Assembly: GCF_916619195.1 (NCBI RefSeq)
Contig: NZ_CAKAKL010000002.1
Location: 1,304,001-1,368,000, forward strand
Reading direction: 5' to 3'
Length of the DNA stretch: 64,000 bases
Origin: Inquilinus sp. Marseille-Q2685
Lineage (GTDB): Bacteria > Pseudomonadota > Alphaproteobacteria > DSM-16000 > Inquilinaceae
Under the pieces are notes generated by a model. The model was not told where the DNA came from, did no database searches, and saw only the letters and a list, made by a program, of their open reading frames with translations. Of this stretch, positions 53,901 through 62,299 are shown piece by piece (position 1 is the stretch's first letter; every line of letters begins with the position of its first letter). The position numbers were made by a program, and so were the translations under genes.

Positions 53901-54421
53901 AGCACCGGCATCATATGGGCGATGAAGGCGTGCTCGGACTGGTGCGGCACGGTCGAGGATTTGCAGGCGTGGTCGTCGCCGGCCATGACCAGCACGCCGC
54001 CATGCTTCGAGGTGCCGGCGAAATTGGCGTGCTTGAACACGTCGCCGGTGCGGTCGACGCCGGGGCCCTTGCCGTACCAGATGCCGAACACGCCGTCGTA
54101 TTTCGCGCCGGGCCACAGCCCGACCTGCTGGCTGCCCCAGACCGCGGTGGCGCCCAGATCCTCGTTCAGCCCGGGCTTGAACTCGATGTTCTGCTTCTGC
54201 AGGAACTTGCGCGCCGCCCACAGCGCCTGGTCGTAGCCGCCGAGCGGTGAGCCGCGGTAGCCGGAGATGAAGCAGGCGGTGTTCAGCCCGGCCGCTTCGT
54301 CGCGCCGGCGCTGCATCAGCGGCAGGCGGACCAGCGCCTGGATGCCGGTGAGATAGATGCGGCCGGAGTCGAGGGTGTATTTGTCCTCGAGGCTCACGGA
54401 AGCAAGCGCCGTTGCCGTCAT
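50927..54421 (-). CDS. indolepyruvate:ferredoxin oxidoreductase, fused alpha-beta form
   Basis: 1164 residues. N-terminal half: pyruvate-oxidoreductase-like domains with the TPP motif GDGTYFHSG...NDAVAMTGG (about 490-540). A ferredoxin-like Cys cluster follows near residue 650-690 (CEGCGDCSKVSNC and SSCNKDYSCVNGFC). The C-terminal third has the gamma/beta-type domain with GIRITGIGGTGVITIGALLG. It oxidises arylpyruvates from aromatic amino acids to aryl-acetyl-CoA, reducing ferredoxin. ATG at 54419-54421 has GGGAGG upstream. Single-gene fusions of this size are common in alphaproteobacteria. Confidence 0.9.
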   Translation of the reverse strand: MTATALASVSLEDKYTLDSGRIYLTGIQALVRLPLMQRRRDEAAGLNTACFISGYRGSPLGGYDQALWAARKFLQKQNIEFKPGLNEDLGATAVWGSQQVGLWPGAKYDGVFGIWYGKGPGVDRTGDVFKHANFAGTSKHGGVLVMAGDDHACKSSTVPHQSEHAFIAHMMPVLNPTNVQEILDYGLFGWAMSRYSGLWVGFKTIAENVDSSASVFVDPNRVRIVLPEDFVMPPGGLNIRWPDPPLVQEERLMRDKLYAALAFARANRLDHLVYDSGRHRFGIVTTGKSYLDVRQALDDLGIDRELAAQLGICIYKVGMPWPLEPTGVRAFAEGLDELIVVEEKRALIENQLKEQLYNWHADKRPVIVGKFDEKRDWILPSTGELTPAQIAVAIGRRLLKYLDHPGLAERVRYLEEREGQKKIVKAAVDRVPYFCSGCPHNTSTRVPEGSRALAGIGCHYMATWMPDRHAETFSQMGGEGVAWIGQAPFTETRHVFVNLGDGTYFHSGSLAIRAALAAGVNVTYKILYNDAVAMTGGQPVDGTITVPMIAAQLRAEGVQTMVVVTDRPEIYGEPGTQSKLLPAGVGVEHRDRLDHIQQQLRETPGVSVMIYDQTCAAEKRRRRKRGTMEDPARRVFINEAVCEGCGDCSKVSNCLSVVPVETEFGRKRAIDQSSCNKDYSCVNGFCPSFVSVLGGKLRKPKPAAEGQADLFPTLPEPELPSLEQPYGIRITGIGGTGVITIGALLGMASHLEGKGVSVLDQAGLAQKGGAVVSHVRIARKPEDIHAVRIAAGGARLMLGCDLVVAASGEAQSKIHPGLTRQVVNSHETITGAFTRNPDFVVPGTSMLETLAKNGGDPKLLDAVDATRLATALLGDSIATNLFMLGYAWQKGLVPVSHEALERAIELNGTAVAMNKAAFLWGRRAAHDLARVERLAAPPQEEGHRLSRSLDEVIARRVEQLTAYQDAAYAARYAALVGKVRAAEAKLGREELTEAVARNYYKLLAYKDEYEVARLYTDGSFLKQIEAQFEGDYKLQFHLAPPAFAEKDPDTGHLKKRAFGPWMLKAFRLLARMKRLRGTAFDPFGRTAERRAERQLIADYEAVVEELLARLGPDTHAVCVAIARVPEQIRGYGHVKDENRDKAKAREAELLATLRTPAAPKLAAE

Positions 54422-54709
54422 CGATGCCTCCCGAAAGGCCGCCGGTCTGTCGCCGCGGCCACCTCCAAATAGGTAATCTTCTTTCGCCGCGGGGACAATC
54501 GCACCGGGAGCTTCCCGGAAAGAAAGCAACGCGGAACCGACAGTATTGCTGTCCTTGATCCAAGATTTCCGACTTTGCCGGAAACGCGACGGAAACGAAC
54601 CCGACTCAGGCCCGAGGACCGGCTGCGACACCGCCGGGGGTGACGGAAGGCGGATCTGCCCCTAGATAGGTCGGGCGGCCGGGCCCGGCCGCGCTGCCCC
54701 GGTTGGATC

Positions 54710-56062
54710 ATGGCCGACGAAGAGAACAGTTTCGGCGGACGCCTGCGCCGCTACGCCCGAGTCTCCGGCGCCATGGGCGGGCTCGCCGCCCGGGTGGCGG
54801 GCGAGCGCTATCTCGGCCTCAAGGTCGACCGCGAGGCGCATGCCAACGAGCTGCGGGCGGCGCTGGGCGGGCTGAAAGGCCCGCTGATGAAGGTGGCGCA
54901 GATGCTGGCCACCATCCCCGAGGCGGTGCCGAAGGAATACGCGCAGGAGCTGCAGCAGCTGCAGGCCAACGCCCCGTCGATGGGCTGGCCCTTCGTCAAG
55001 CGCCGGATGGCGAGCGAGCTGGGCCAGGCCTGGCAGTCGAAGTTCCAGAGCTTCGAGCACGAGGCGGCGGCGGCGGCCTCGCTGGGCCAGGTGCACCGGG
55101 CGGTCGGGCTGGACGGACGGCGCCTCGCCTGCAAGCTGCAGTATCCGGACATGCAGTCGGCGGTCGAGGCCGACCTGAAGCAGCTGAAGCTGATCCTCGG
55201 CATCTTCGAGCGCTACGACAAGACGGTCTCGACCAAGCAGATCCACGCCGAGATCTCGGAGCGGCTGCGCGAGGAGCTGGACTACGCGCTCGAGGCCCGG
55301 CACTCCCAGCTCTACGCCGAGATGCTGGCGAAGGAGCCGAACGTGCATGTGCCCGAGGTGGTGCCGGAGCTGTCGACCAAGCGGCTCCTGACCACCACCT
55401 GGCAGGACGGCGAGAAGATCCTGACCTTCGTCCAGGGCAGCGAGGAGCAGCGGGCGCAGCTGGCGCTGAACATGTTCCGGGCCTGGTACGTGCCGCTGTA
55501 CTACTACGGCGTGATCCACGGCGACCCGCATCTCGGCAACTACACGGTGCGGCCGGACGATTCGATCAACCTGCTGGATTTCGGCTGCATCCGGGTGTTC
55601 CCGCCCAGCTTCGTCGGCGCGGTGATCGAGCTGTACCGGGCGCTCGAGACCAACGACCGCGACCGGGCGGTCGAGGCCTACAGGACCTGGGGCTTCAAGA
55701 CCATCACCAAGGAGCTGGCCGACGTGCTGAACGTCTGGGCCAGCTTCCTGTACGGGCCGATCCTGGAGAACAAGGTTCGGCTGATCGGCGAGGCCAAGGG
55801 CGGCGTCTACGGCCGCGAGACCGCCGAGCAGGTGCACAAGGAGCTGCGCCGGGTCGGCGGGGTCGAGGTGCCGCGCGAATTCGTGTTCATGGACCGCGCG
55901 GCGCTCGGCCTCGGATCGGTCTTCATCCACCTCAAGGCCCGGGTGAACTGGCACAACCTGTTCAACGAGCTGATCGCCGATTTCGACCAGGCCACCCTGG
56001 CGAAGCGGCAGGCCGCGATCCTGAAGAAGCACAAGCTGTCGTTGCCGGTAGCGGACGCCTGA
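54710..56062 (+). CDS. ABC1/AarF/UbiB family kinase-like protein
   Basis: 450 residues. The KxGQ-type N-terminal motif appears as KGPLMKVAQMLATIPEAVP, the A-rich loop as AAAAASLGQVHRAV, and the catalytic region as HGDPHLGNYTV and NLLDFGCIRV (kinase D and DFG-like). These atypical kinases/ATPases support ubiquinone synthesis or lipid metabolism. It is divergent from the oxidoreductase gene over 288 bases in which I see no other gene. Whether it is UbiB itself is uncertain because no ubi genes are adjacent. Confidence 0.85.
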   Translation: MADEENSFGGRLRRYARVSGAMGGLAARVAGERYLGLKVDREAHANELRAALGGLKGPLMKVAQMLATIPEAVPKEYAQELQQLQANAPSMGWPFVKRRMASELGQAWQSKFQSFEHEAAAAASLGQVHRAVGLDGRRLACKLQYPDMQSAVEADLKQLKLILGIFERYDKTVSTKQIHAEISERLREELDYALEARHSQLYAEMLAKEPNVHVPEVVPELSTKRLLTTTWQDGEKILTFVQGSEEQRAQLALNMFRAWYVPLYYYGVIHGDPHLGNYTVRPDDSINLLDFGCIRVFPPSFVGAVIELYRALETNDRDRAVEAYRTWGFKTITKELADVLNVWASFLYGPILENKVRLIGEAKGGVYGRETAEQVHKELRRVGGVEVPREFVFMDRAALGLGSVFIHLKARVNWHNLFNELIADFDQATLAKRQAAILKKHKLSLPVADA

Positions 56063-56162
56063 CCCGTACAAGCGGGACGCAGCCATGCGGGGCACCGAAA
56101 CGCTGGATCGGCGGTTCCCTTGGGAGGACAATGCCCATGGACTTGAAAGCCCCGGAGGCTGC

Positions 56163-56990
56163 ATGACCATCCAGCACCTGCTCGTCCCCCTCAGCGGCCA
56201 TGCCGGCGACCGCGCCGCGCTCGACGCGGCGCTGCGCGTCGCCAGGCGCTTCGACGCCTCGGTCGAGGTGCTGTCGCTCCGCCCCGATCCGCAGCGGGTC
56301 CTGGCCTATACCGGGGCCGAGATGGCGGTCGCCACCAGCATGCTGCTGGAAGGGGCGGAGAAGGCCTCGAACGAGGTCGCCGCCCGCAACCGCGCCGTGT
56401 TCGACGCCGCCGCGGCCGAGGCCGGCGCTGGGCCGGAGGTGGAGTACCGCGAGGAGACCGGCGGCGAGACCGCTGTGATCGGCCACCGCGGCACCGTCGC
56501 CGACCTGATCGTGACGCCCGGCCCGGGCCAGGACCCGAATGCCAGCCGGGCGGTGCTGGAGGCGGCGCTGTTCGAGACCGGCCGGGCGGTGCTGATCGTG
56601 CCGGGACCGGTGGCGGAGGATTTCGCCGAGCGCATCCTGGTCGCCTGGGATGGCGGCAAGGAGGCGTCGCGCAGCGTCGCCGCCGCCCTGCCCTTCCTGG
56701 AAGGCGCGACAGCGGTCAGCGTCTACACCCGGGACGAGGGCGAGGACCGCTGCACCGCGGCCGAGCTGGTGCGCTATCTCAGCCGCCACGGCGCGCCGTC
56801 GAACCGGATCGCCGAGGACGACCCGAAGCAGTCGGTCGACGCCGCCATCCTGGCCGCGGCCCAGCGCGCCAATGCCGGGCTGATCGTCATGGGCGGCTAC
56901 AGCCACAGCCGGTTCCGCGAGATGATCCTGGGCGGCGTCACCGAGCACATGCTGTTCCACGCCGACCGCCCGGTGCTGATGGCGCACTAA
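56163..56990 (+). CDS. universal stress protein (UspA family)
   Basis: 275 residues. IQHLLVPLSGHAGDRAALDA opens one Usp domain and the C-terminal one ends with the ATP-type motif VMGGYSHSRFREMILGGVTE, followed by HADRPVLMAH. Two Usp halves are therefore present. CCGGAGG precedes the ATG at 56163. Stress-survival role is inferred from the family. It follows the UbiB-like gene by 100 bases and could share its transcript. Confidence 0.85.
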   Translation: MTIQHLLVPLSGHAGDRAALDAALRVARRFDASVEVLSLRPDPQRVLAYTGAEMAVATSMLLEGAEKASNEVAARNRAVFDAAAAEAGAGPEVEYREETGGETAVIGHRGTVADLIVTPGPGQDPNASRAVLEAALFETGRAVLIVPGPVAEDFAERILVAWDGGKEASRSVAAALPFLEGATAVSVYTRDEGEDRCTAAELVRYLSRHGAPSNRIAEDDPKQSVDAAILAAAQRANAGLIVMGGYSHSRFREMILGGVTEHMLFHADRPVLMAH

Positions 56991-57098
56991 GCGGACGGCG
57001 CTCGACAGGTCGGGTTTCGCTGCCGCGAATTTGGCCGCATGGACCACGGCGGAATGTGAGCTTCGCCGCGGGCGAACCCGGCCCGTTGGGCTGCTGCG

Positions 57099-58550
57099 TC
57101 AGAACCGGATGCTCGGCTTGCCCTCGAAGCGACCGCCCGCGTCGATCCCGTAGTGGCTGAGCACGCTGGGCGCGAAGTCGATCGTCGATATCTGCGTTCT
57201 CGCCGCGCCTGGCGAGATGGGCTTGGCCTCGCCGGGCTGATGGATGAACAGGGTGCCCCCGCGCACATGCTGCGCCGTGCAATTCACATTGTCTTCATGC
57301 GCCATCATGCCGAAGCCGATGTCTTCAAAGGGGATCTTTCGGTTGCCATAAAACGCAAAATTATCCCCTTTGTAGTTGTCGACCGAAACATAGAAGTGAA
57401 TGTAGTCGTCCTTGATGTCGAAGCAAAGCGGCTTGTCAGGCCTGGGAGAGTACACCATGCGATGATCAGCAACCCGGATATTTTCCAATCTTGATTGGAT
57501 TTCGTCGCGTGACGGATGGTTCCCCTGCATCCGGATCGAAACGCAGGGCACCATCGCAGGGGCGCTCGCCCAATGGGCACGGTCAACCCCCAGGGCCTCC
57601 ATCAGCTTTTCGACGCTCACGATGGTCAGAAACTCATCCGTCCGGCCGAAGCGGATGGCTGCCTGACCAAGACTTGACGCCATCACGATCCCGTATTCAG
57701 GGTTGCGTTCCACGAACTTCATGAACTTCCTGATAATTCCTTCCAACTTTGCCATCGCGAAGGAGATTTCGCCTTTGTATTTCTCGATCCAGTCGACATC
57801 GACCTTTTCACGATAATCCTCCGGGAACTGCGCCGCCCAATAGCGGTGCATCGCCGCGGCGACATGGTTGGTATAGAAGGTCGCAAAATCCGGTTTGGTC
57901 CGTTCCAGATTGTCCAGAAACAGGTCGGCCATGATCACGGGCTGGAAGGATCGTCGCCGGATCCGCTTGTAGGGCTTGAAGCGCTCCTCAACGAGGAAAC
58001 CGAGAATCTGCCCTGCGGTGTTCATGGACAGCTTCGGCGCCACCTTGCCCAGAAATCCGCCCAACACCGAGGCCGGGCCAAGGCTCATCGAAACATTGCG
58101 CGCGGAATTGCGGGTCATCACCAGGTTGAAGCGCTGAAACGCCTCGAGCTCGGGCGGCCATGCCGCTGCATCGGCAGCAAAATAATCCGGCAGATAGAAG
58201 GCGTAGTCCTGCATGCGCGTCGGGATCGCCGAGCTGTGCAGGGAACCGAAGACACCGACGCTGCGGTTGGCCAGACGCAGCCATTCCCAGATCGGTGGAT
58301 AATCCTTCTCGACCTCGGGGGCGATCGGTTGGCCCAGATGCAGAATCCCATGGTTCCGGTCCGTCGTGCCGCGATGCATCGTCGGCCAGCTGATCCAGGG
58401 ATCGAGCTGCTGCTCGTCCTCGCATATCGTCTCGTATTGAATGCATTCGGAGAGAAATCGGGCGAGAAAGCCGCCGGGGTTTTGTTCGACATAGCGGTCG
58501 AACACTCGGAACGGGATCTCGTTCGCCTCGATGAGAATGATCTTTTTCAT
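57099..58550 (-). CDS. alkaline-phosphatase-superfamily protein (nucleotide pyrophosphatase/sulfatase-like)
   Basis: 483 residues. KKIILIEANEIPFRVFDRYV starts the fold and SWPTMHRGTTDRNHGI carries the metal/nucleophile Thr of type I phosphodiesterases; DFAPSVLSHYGID near the end is the usual C-terminal metal-site region. No signal peptide, so cytoplasmic. The gene is far less GC-rich than its neighbours (88 G+C in 180 bases at 57301-57480 by hand count), a sign of recent acquisition. Such proteins occur in surface-polysaccharide clusters. Substrate unknown. Confidence 0.75.
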   Translation of the reverse strand: MKKIILIEANEIPFRVFDRYVEQNPGGFLARFLSECIQYETICEDEQQLDPWISWPTMHRGTTDRNHGILHLGQPIAPEVEKDYPPIWEWLRLANRSVGVFGSLHSSAIPTRMQDYAFYLPDYFAADAAAWPPELEAFQRFNLVMTRNSARNVSMSLGPASVLGGFLGKVAPKLSMNTAGQILGFLVEERFKPYKRIRRRSFQPVIMADLFLDNLERTKPDFATFYTNHVAAAMHRYWAAQFPEDYREKVDVDWIEKYKGEISFAMAKLEGIIRKFMKFVERNPEYGIVMASSLGQAAIRFGRTDEFLTIVSVEKLMEALGVDRAHWASAPAMVPCVSIRMQGNHPSRDEIQSRLENIRVADHRMVYSPRPDKPLCFDIKDDYIHFYVSVDNYKGDNFAFYGNRKIPFEDIGFGMMAHEDNVNCTAQHVRGGTLFIHQPGEAKPISPGAARTQISTIDFAPSVLSHYGIDAGGRFEGKPSIRF

Positions 58551-58653
58551 AGGCCCCCGCCTTCCAACAGCGATCCTATTACGGCTGCATCGGAAGCTGA
58601 AGCGGCCTCGATGGTGAAGCTCGCCCTGCCCGGACACAGGGCTTGCCGCGCGC

Positions 58654-59871
58654 CTACTGACCTGCGGCGATGGTGCGGCGGGGCAGCAGGAGCACGGCGC
58701 CGGCCAGGCCGATCACGGTGAAGCCGGCGCCGGCCAGGAAGGTGGCGCCGGAGCCGATCCACGTCCACAGCCCGCCCGCCAGCGCGCTGGCCAGGAGCAA
58801 CGCCAGCCCGCCGGCCAGGTTGAACAGGCCGAAGCCGGTGCCGCGCCGGTCGGCGGGCACGGTCTCGGCCACCAGCGCCGCCAGCAGCCCCTGGGTCATG
58901 CCCATATGCAGCCCCCACAGCGCGGTGCCGGCGATCACCGCCCACAGCCCGCCTTCAAACGCGAGCACCAGGTCGGCCGCCACCAGCACGCCGAAGCCGA
59001 GGACCAGCAGCCGCTTCGGGTCGCGGCGGTCGGCCAGCACCCCGGCCGGATAGGCGGACAGGCCGTAGGCGAGGTTCATCACCACCAGCACCAGCGGCAC
59101 CAGCGCCGCGGCCAGCCCGGCCTCCTGCGCCCGCAGCACCAGGAAGGCCTCGCTGAACCGGGCCAGGGTCAGCACCGCCGCGACCGCCACCACGCGCCAA
59201 TAGGCGCCGCCCAGCCGGCGCAGCTCGTCGCGCCGGATCGGCGACCGCGCCGCCTTGGCCGGCCGGACCGCGTCCGGCTCGTGCACGCCGCCGATGAGGA
59301 TCGCGACCGAGACCATCGCCGGGATCACTGCCAGCCAGAACACCAGCTGGATGTCGCCGCCGCTGGCCAGCATCAGCCCGATCGCCAGGAGCGGCCCGGC
59401 GAAGGCGCCGACGGTGTCGAGCGACTGGCGCAGCCCGTAGGCGGCGCCGCGGATCGCCGGCGGCGTCAGGTCGGCGACCAGCGCGTCGCGCGGCGCGCCG
59501 CGGATGCCCTTGCCGACCCGGTCGACGAAGCGCGCCGCCAGCACCAGCCCGGCGCTGCCGGCCAGCGGGAACAGCGGCTTGGACAGGGCGCCGAGGCCGT
59601 AACCGATCACGGCCAAGAGCTTGCGCTGGCCGAACCAGTCGCTGAGCACGCCGGAGAACACCTTGACGATCGAGGCGGTGGCCTCGGCCACGCCCTCGAT
59701 CAGCCCGATCACCGCGGCGCTGGCGCCGACGGTGGTGAGGAGGAAGACCGGCAGCAGGGCGTGGATCATCTCCGACGAGACGTCCATGAACAGGCTGACG
59801 AACCCCAGCATCCACACGCCGCGCGGAATCGCAACGCGGACGCCCGAGCTGGCAGGAGTTTCGGCGGCCAT
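58654..59871 (-). CDS. MFS transporter
   Basis: 405 residues with about twelve membrane helices. GKGIRGAPRDALVADLTPP is a characteristic inner loop of a drug/sugar-type MFS subfamily, and the two halves are separated by a loop around HEPDAVRPAKAARSPIRRDE. ATG at 59869-59871 has GGAG upstream; a TTG seven codons earlier is possible. Substrate unknown. Downstream of, and on the same strand as, an arginase-family gene but separated by 33 bases, so co-transcription is likely. Confidence 0.87.
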   Translation of the reverse strand: MAAETPASSGVRVAIPRGVWMLGFVSLFMDVSSEMIHALLPVFLLTTVGASAAVIGLIEGVAEATASIVKVFSGVLSDWFGQRKLLAVIGYGLGALSKPLFPLAGSAGLVLAARFVDRVGKGIRGAPRDALVADLTPPAIRGAAYGLRQSLDTVGAFAGPLLAIGLMLASGGDIQLVFWLAVIPAMVSVAILIGGVHEPDAVRPAKAARSPIRRDELRRLGGAYWRVVAVAAVLTLARFSEAFLVLRAQEAGLAAALVPLVLVVMNLAYGLSAYPAGVLADRRDPKRLLVLGFGVLVAADLVLAFEGGLWAVIAGTALWGLHMGMTQGLLAALVAETVPADRRGTGFGLFNLAGGLALLLASALAGGLWTWIGSGATFLAGAGFTVIGLAGAVLLLPRRTIAAGQ

Positions 59872-59904
59872 CGGATGCTCCGGTCGCGACAATCGGCGAC
59901 GGCT

Positions 59905-60864
59905 CTAGGGCCGGCGGCGGGCGCCTGTCAACGGCGCCAGCCCATCGGCCAGCATCCCCACCAGGCCGCGGGCATACGTCCCGTCCGGGTCGAGGTCCGG
60001 GTCGTAGATGGTGATGTCGAGGCCGATGCAGCGCTGCGAGGCCAGGAAGCCGCGCAGCAGCGCCGCCAGCCCGTCGTAATCCAGCCCCGGGCTGCCGGGC
60101 GAATCCACCGCCGGCATCACCGCCTGGTCGAGGATGTCGACGTCGAGATGCAGCCAGAACGGGATCTCCGGCGTCCGGTCCAGCACCGCGAAGCTGCGGC
60201 GCAGCGCCTGCTCAGGCCCGAGCTCCAGCAGCTCGAAGATGTCGATCCGGGTGATCGCGGTGTCGTTGATGTCCTCCCAGCCCCAATCGGGGTCCCGCCC
60301 CTCGCGCTCGCCGATCTGGATCGCCCGCTCCGCCGGCACCAGCGGGTCCGGTGCGCCGTCCCAGCGCAGCATCAGCGGGTCGCCCAGGCCGATCGCCAGC
60401 GCCAGGTCCATGCCGGCGGCCGAATGCAGCGGGAAGTCCTCATAGTTTCCGGGGTGGCGGAAGTCGCTGTGGCCGTCGAGATGGACCAGCGCCAGCTCCG
60501 CATGCCGCCGGGCGCCGGCGAGGCAGCCGATCAGGATCGAGCAGTCGCCGCCGACCACCACCGGGACCAGCCGGTCGCGCAGCGCCGCGTCGACCGCGTC
60601 GGCGACCTCTTCGTTGAAGCGGCGGATCGCCGGGCCGTTGCGCAGCACGGTGCCGGGCTGCGGTTCGGTGCTGTAGCGCGGCCGGTCCAGATCGACCGTG
60701 CGCGCCGGCGCCAGCCGCGCCTGCAGCCCGGCCTCGGTCAGCACCGCCGGCGCCCGCCAGGTGCCAGGCTCATGACCCGGCCGCAGCGGCCGGAGGCCGA
60801 GATTCGACGGCGCCCGGATCAGGGCGGTGCCGGCGATACCCTCGGCCAGGATTGCATGTCCCAT
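59905..60864 (-). CDS. arginase-family protein with Cys in place of a metal-ligand His
   Basis: 319 residues. The fold is clear: LDGHSDF (Asp130, His132, Asp134) and HLDVDILDQ (Asp241, Asp243). The first ligand motif, normally GGDHS, reads GGDCS with Cys108. GGGGGAG precedes the ATG at 60862-60864. It may be an arginase subclass, a formiminoglutamase-like enzyme or a protein with altered metal use. A typical agmatinase-type enzyme lies 14 kb away, so the two are not redundant. Confidence 0.8.
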   Translation of the reverse strand: MGHAILAEGIAGTALIRAPSNLGLRPLRPGHEPGTWRAPAVLTEAGLQARLAPARTVDLDRPRYSTEPQPGTVLRNGPAIRRFNEEVADAVDAALRDRLVPVVVGGDCSILIGCLAGARRHAELALVHLDGHSDFRHPGNYEDFPLHSAAGMDLALAIGLGDPLMLRWDGAPDPLVPAERAIQIGEREGRDPDWGWEDINDTAITRIDIFELLELGPEQALRRSFAVLDRTPEIPFWLHLDVDILDQAVMPAVDSPGSPGLDYDGLAALLRGFLASQRCIGLDITIYDPDLDPDGTYARGLVGMLADGLAPLTGARRRP

Positions 60865-60905
60865 GGTCGCTCCCCCTCTGATCTGGTTGACCAGGGCCGC
60901 TGCTC

Positions 60906-62165
60906 TTACTCCTCCCGCCCCCTTCCGGTGATCAGCCGGGCGCTGCGCTGGCCGGTGGTGTAGATCCACAGCCAGCTCAGCGCCACGGTCAGGCGGTTGC
61001 GCAGTCCGATCAGGAAGTAGATGTGGGCGAAGCCCCAGATCCACCAGGCCAGCCAGCCGCGCAGCTTGATCCAGCCGAAATCGATCACCGCCGCGCGCTT
61101 GCCGATGGTCGCCAGGCTGCCGGCGTGCTTGTAGCGGAACGGCCGCGGCTCCGCCCGGCCCTCCAGCCGGGCCCGGATGGTGTCGGCGACGTGCTTGCCC
61201 TGCTGCTTGGCGGCCGGGGCGATGCCGGGCAGCGGCTGGCCGTTCCAGGCGTCGAGCCGGGCGGTGTCGCCGACCACGAAGATCTCGGGGTGTCCCGGCA
61301 GGGTCAGGTCCGGCGCGACCATGACCCGGCCGGCGCGGTCGGCCTCCGCCCCCAGCCAGATCGCGGCCGGCGAGGCCTGCACGCCGGCGGCCCAGATCAC
61401 CGTCTTGGCCGGGATCCGCTCCGCTCCCAGCGCCACGCCCTCGGCGTCGCAGGCTGTCACGGCCTGGCCGGTGCGGATCTCGGCGCCCAGGCGCTCCAGC
61501 GCCGTCTTCGCGTAGTCTGACAGATCCTCCGGGAAGGCCGCCAGCACACGCGGCCCGGCCTCGACCAGCAGGATGCGCGCCTCCTTCGGGTCCAGGGCCC
61601 GGAAGTCCCGGGCCATGGTGTGGTGCGCCAGCTCGGCGATGGTGCCGGCGATCTCCACCCCGGTCGGGCCGGCGCCGACGATGACGAAGGTCAGCAACGC
61701 CTTCCGCACCGCCGGGTCGGTCTCAGTCTCCGCCCGCTCGAACGCCATCAGGATGCGGCGGCGGATGGCGGTGGCGTCGTCGATGTCCTTCAGGCCGGGG
61801 GCGAAGGGCTCCCAGTCGTCATGGCCGAAATAGGCGTGCCGGGCGCCGGTCGCGACCAGGAGGGTGTCGTAGGGCACCCGCTCGTCGCCCAACTGCACCT
61901 GCCGCCCGGCCATGTCGACGCCCGTGACCTCGCCCAGGATGGTCCGCACCTCCGGCCGCCGCGCCACCAAGTGGCGGATCGGCCAGGCAATCTCCGACGG
62001 CGCCAGCGACGCGGTGGCGACCTGGTACAGCAGCGGCTGGAACAGGTGATGGTTGCGGCGGTCGATCAGGGTGATGTCGACCGGCGCGCCCTTGAGCCGG
62101 AGCACCGCTTCCAGCCCGCCGAAGCCGGCGCCGATGATGACCACGCGGTGACGCGCTTCGGCCAT
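60906..62165 (-). CDS. ndh: type II NADH dehydrogenase (NDH-2)
   Basis: 419 residues. FAD motif VVIIGAGFGGLEAVLRLKG at about 7-26, NADH motif IVGAGPTGVEIAGTIAEL near 165, and GDTARLD near 300 with AKQQGKHVADTI. The C-terminal amphipathic region (WIWGFAHIYFLIGLRNR) attaches it to the membrane. It passes electrons from NADH to quinone without pumping protons. ATG at 62163-62165 with GAGGGGA upstream. The 41-base gap to the next gene downstream is small, so it may be in one transcript with it. Confidence 0.88.
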   Translation of the reverse strand: MAEARHRVVIIGAGFGGLEAVLRLKGAPVDITLIDRRNHHLFQPLLYQVATASLAPSEIAWPIRHLVARRPEVRTILGEVTGVDMAGRQVQLGDERVPYDTLLVATGARHAYFGHDDWEPFAPGLKDIDDATAIRRRILMAFERAETETDPAVRKALLTFVIVGAGPTGVEIAGTIAELAHHTMARDFRALDPKEARILLVEAGPRVLAAFPEDLSDYAKTALERLGAEIRTGQAVTACDAEGVALGAERIPAKTVIWAAGVQASPAAIWLGAEADRAGRVMVAPDLTLPGHPEIFVVGDTARLDAWNGQPLPGIAPAAKQQGKHVADTIRARLEGRAEPRPFRYKHAGSLATIGKRAAVIDFGWIKLRGWLAWWIWGFAHIYFLIGLRNRLTVALSWLWIYTTGQRSARLITGRGREE

Positions 62166-62299
62166 GGATGATCCCCTCGCCTGAGACTGTCCCCTCACCG
62201 ATATTGCGGTGCGGCAGGCCAGGGCAAGAGCGTCGCTTTGCCGCCCGGCCGGTTCGACGCCGGAGAGAGGGACGGTAGGAGGACGGAGATTGCCCCGCC

